From a virus: a stretch of DNA of 21,614 bases. Location: positions 1-21,614 of the IMG/VR virus record IMGVR_UViG_3300042554_000697; one strand, given 5' to 3'. The position numbers and the translations under genes are program-made. Each line of letters begins with the position of its first letter. The stretch's first letter is position 1. The notes below the pieces were generated by a model. The model saw nothing but the letters and a program-made list of their open reading frames with translations, was not told the DNA's origin and made no database searches. Shown here piece after piece: positions 20,206 to 21,614 of this stretch.

Positions 20206-21614
20206 ATGGCAGTTGGCGCAGTAGTAGCGCGAATCATAACCCAATATTCTGATAAGGGTTCCAAAGCCGCTAAAAAAGATATTGCCAACCTTGGCAAGAG
20301 TTTTGATAACTTCAGCAAAAATGCAGTACGGGCCTTTGCTGCTGTTACAGCCGCTGTTGGTGCTTTTGCTGTAAAGATTGGCAAAGATGCAGTGCAGGCT
20401 GCAATGGCAGACCAGAAGAGCCAAGCGCTTCTTGCGAACAGCCTACGCAATACCACTGGTGCAACTAATGCTGCCATTGCATCTGTTGAAAGTTACATTT
20501 CAAAACTACAGTTGCAAGTTGGCATTGCCGATGACGAATTGCGCCCTGCTCTTTCCAAACTCGCAGCAGTCACTGGAGATGTCGCCAGCGCCCAGCAATT
20601 ATTAGGAACTGCATTAGATGTATCAGCATTTTCTGGTGCCGACCTAAACAGTGCAACAAATGCAATTACAAAAGCCTTACAAGGTAACTTCCGTGGTTTG
20701 CAAAATTTAGTTAAAGGCATTGACCTAACTACTATAAAATCAAAAGATTTAGTTAAAATCTTCAAAGAAGTTGAAGCAATAACATCAGGTGCGGCTGCAA
20801 CTAGAGCAGATACTTTAGAATTTAGATTGGCAATTCTTCGCATTCGTTATAGTGAAATCCTTGAAACTCTTGGTTATCAATTACTTCCAGTCATAGAGCG
20901 ATTTGCCAAAGTTATTGAAACAAAAGTTTTGCCACAGGTAGAAGCCTGGATTGCTGCAAATGGCGAGAAGTTGACAACAGCATTTAGCAATGCCAGCACA
21001 GCAGCAGTAAATCTAATTGCCATTGCCATTTCATTCTCTGATTGGATTTCAAACAACATAGGTCTTGTCAAAACCTTTGCAATTATAGTTGGTGGATTGT
21101 TCGCTGTTGGTAAAGTTGCAGCATTTGCAACTGTAATTGGTAAATTAACTGCAGCCTTCACAGCCTTGCGAACATCAGCAGGTCTTGCTGCTGTTGCAAC
21201 AGCATACGCCACAGGTGGCGCTTCTGTTGCCTCGGCAACTGCCGCACTTGCCCTTATTGGTGGTGCTGCTGCTCTTACTGGTGGTTATATTGCTCTTAAA
21301 AATGCAGGCAATGAAGTCAGAGCAAAAAATGCTCAAGCCTTAGCAGGTAGTAGTTCTTCAGTTTCTGAACGTGGTCGAACAGCAGTTCGCGGTATGCGCA
21401 CACGTGGAACTACAGGTGGTGGCAATCTCATCACTAACTCATTACTCAATGCGCAGAATCAACTCAATAATGCCAAGAAAAAAGAACTTACTATTGAACA
21501 AAAAATCATCAATGCAATGCTCAAGAAGTATGGCTTGACATTGATGACTGCAGAAATTGAAGCCAAGGCAACTGCTGCTTCCATTCAAGAAAATCTAAAT
21601 CGTCAAGGAAGAAT
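20206..21614 (+). CDS. Tape measure protein, N-terminal part (runs off window)
   Basis: At least 469 codons are open from the ATG at 20206 to the window edge. The start is 2 nt after the previous stop, with GAGAGCGGG 10-20 nt upstream. The N-terminus (VVARIITQYSDKG, KKDIANLGKSFDNF) leads to a hydrophobic helix (about 41-58, AFAAVTAAVGAFAV). LQGNFRGLQNLVKGI is the phrase seen in many tape measure proteins. Two more hydrophobic stretches follow (about 286-312 and 346-364). The sequence then turns charged and helical (AQNQLNNAKKKELTIEQK). The protein sets tail length and enters the host envelope during DNA delivery. Position after the chaperone is decisive. Confidence 0.88.
   Translation, partial: MAVGAVVARIITQYSDKGSKAAKKDIANLGKSFDNFSKNAVRAFAAVTAAVGAFAVKIGKDAVQAAMADQKSQALLANSLRNTTGATNAAIASVESYISKLQLQVGIADDELRPALSKLAAVTGDVASAQQLLGTALDVSAFSGADLNSATNAITKALQGNFRGLQNLVKGIDLTTIKSKDLVKIFKEVEAITSGAAATRADTLEFRLAILRIRYSEILETLGYQLLPVIERFAKVIETKVLPQVEAWIAANGEKLTTAFSNASTAAVNLIAIAISFSDWISNNIGLVKTFAIIVGGLFAVGKVAAFATVIGKLTAAFTALRTSAGLAAVATAYATGGASVASATAALALIGGAAALTGGYIALKNAGNEVRAKNAQALAGSSSSVSERGRTAVRGMRTRGTTGGGNLITNSLLNAQNQLNNAKKKELTIEQKIINAMLKKYGLTLMTAEIEAKATAASIQENLNRQGR

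Overview
The window is a contiguous stretch of a tailed double-stranded DNA phage or prophage. It has a long-tailed (siphovirus-like) plan with HK97-type head genes. All genes lie on the + strand, mostly joined by ATGA/TAATG overlaps or gaps of a few bases. Base composition is moderate (mid-40s % GC by eye). The P27-type small terminase, the S78 protease with a Tudor-like tail and an actinophage-style tail-assembly chaperone frameshift suggest a phage of a moderately low-GC actinobacterium, possibly a freshwater lineage. This host call is tentative. No integrase, repressor, tRNA or replication gene is visible, so lifestyle cannot be judged.

Layout. (1) 1-3174: the end of an upstream gene, a ParB-domain DNA methyltransferase, and small and large terminase. 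(2) 3184-11224: about 8 kb of host-contact genes placed between terminase and portal. These are a tiny membrane protein, a beta-rich protein, a 900-residue collagen-like fibre, two more collagen-containing proteins (one with an Mtd-type N-terminus), three paralogous beta-domain proteins (two ending in long polyglycine domains like phage adhesin tips), a small protein of a family I recall from marine phages, and two small coiled-coil proteins with matching C-termini. (3) 11249-12328: a GT4 glycosyltransferase. (4) 12315-16323: portal, a composite prohead protease, and major capsid protein. (5) 16324-17097: a structured leader and a GT-A glycosyltransferase. (6) 17179-21614: head-tail connector, probable tail terminator, a 57-residue protein, two tandem paralogous tail-tube-like proteins, a tail-assembly chaperone with a -1 frameshift product, an HK97-gp10-like protein, and the start of the tape measure protein, which runs off the window.

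The genes form a packaging, adhesion, head and tail programme. Most have AAGGAG-type ribosome sites. The methyltransferase, both glycosyltransferases and the chaperone instead have G4-G5 sites. At the two glycosyltransferases that site is the GGGG loop of a perfect 5-bp hairpin whose outer pairs differ compensatorily. Downstream of the capsid gene a nested set of inverted repeats includes an 11-nt element that can pair with the next gene's ribosome site, a candidate RNA switch separating capsid from glycosyltransferase expression. These RNA signals, the Thr-rich collagen fibres beside two glycosyltransferases, and the relocated adhesin cassette are the most interesting parts.
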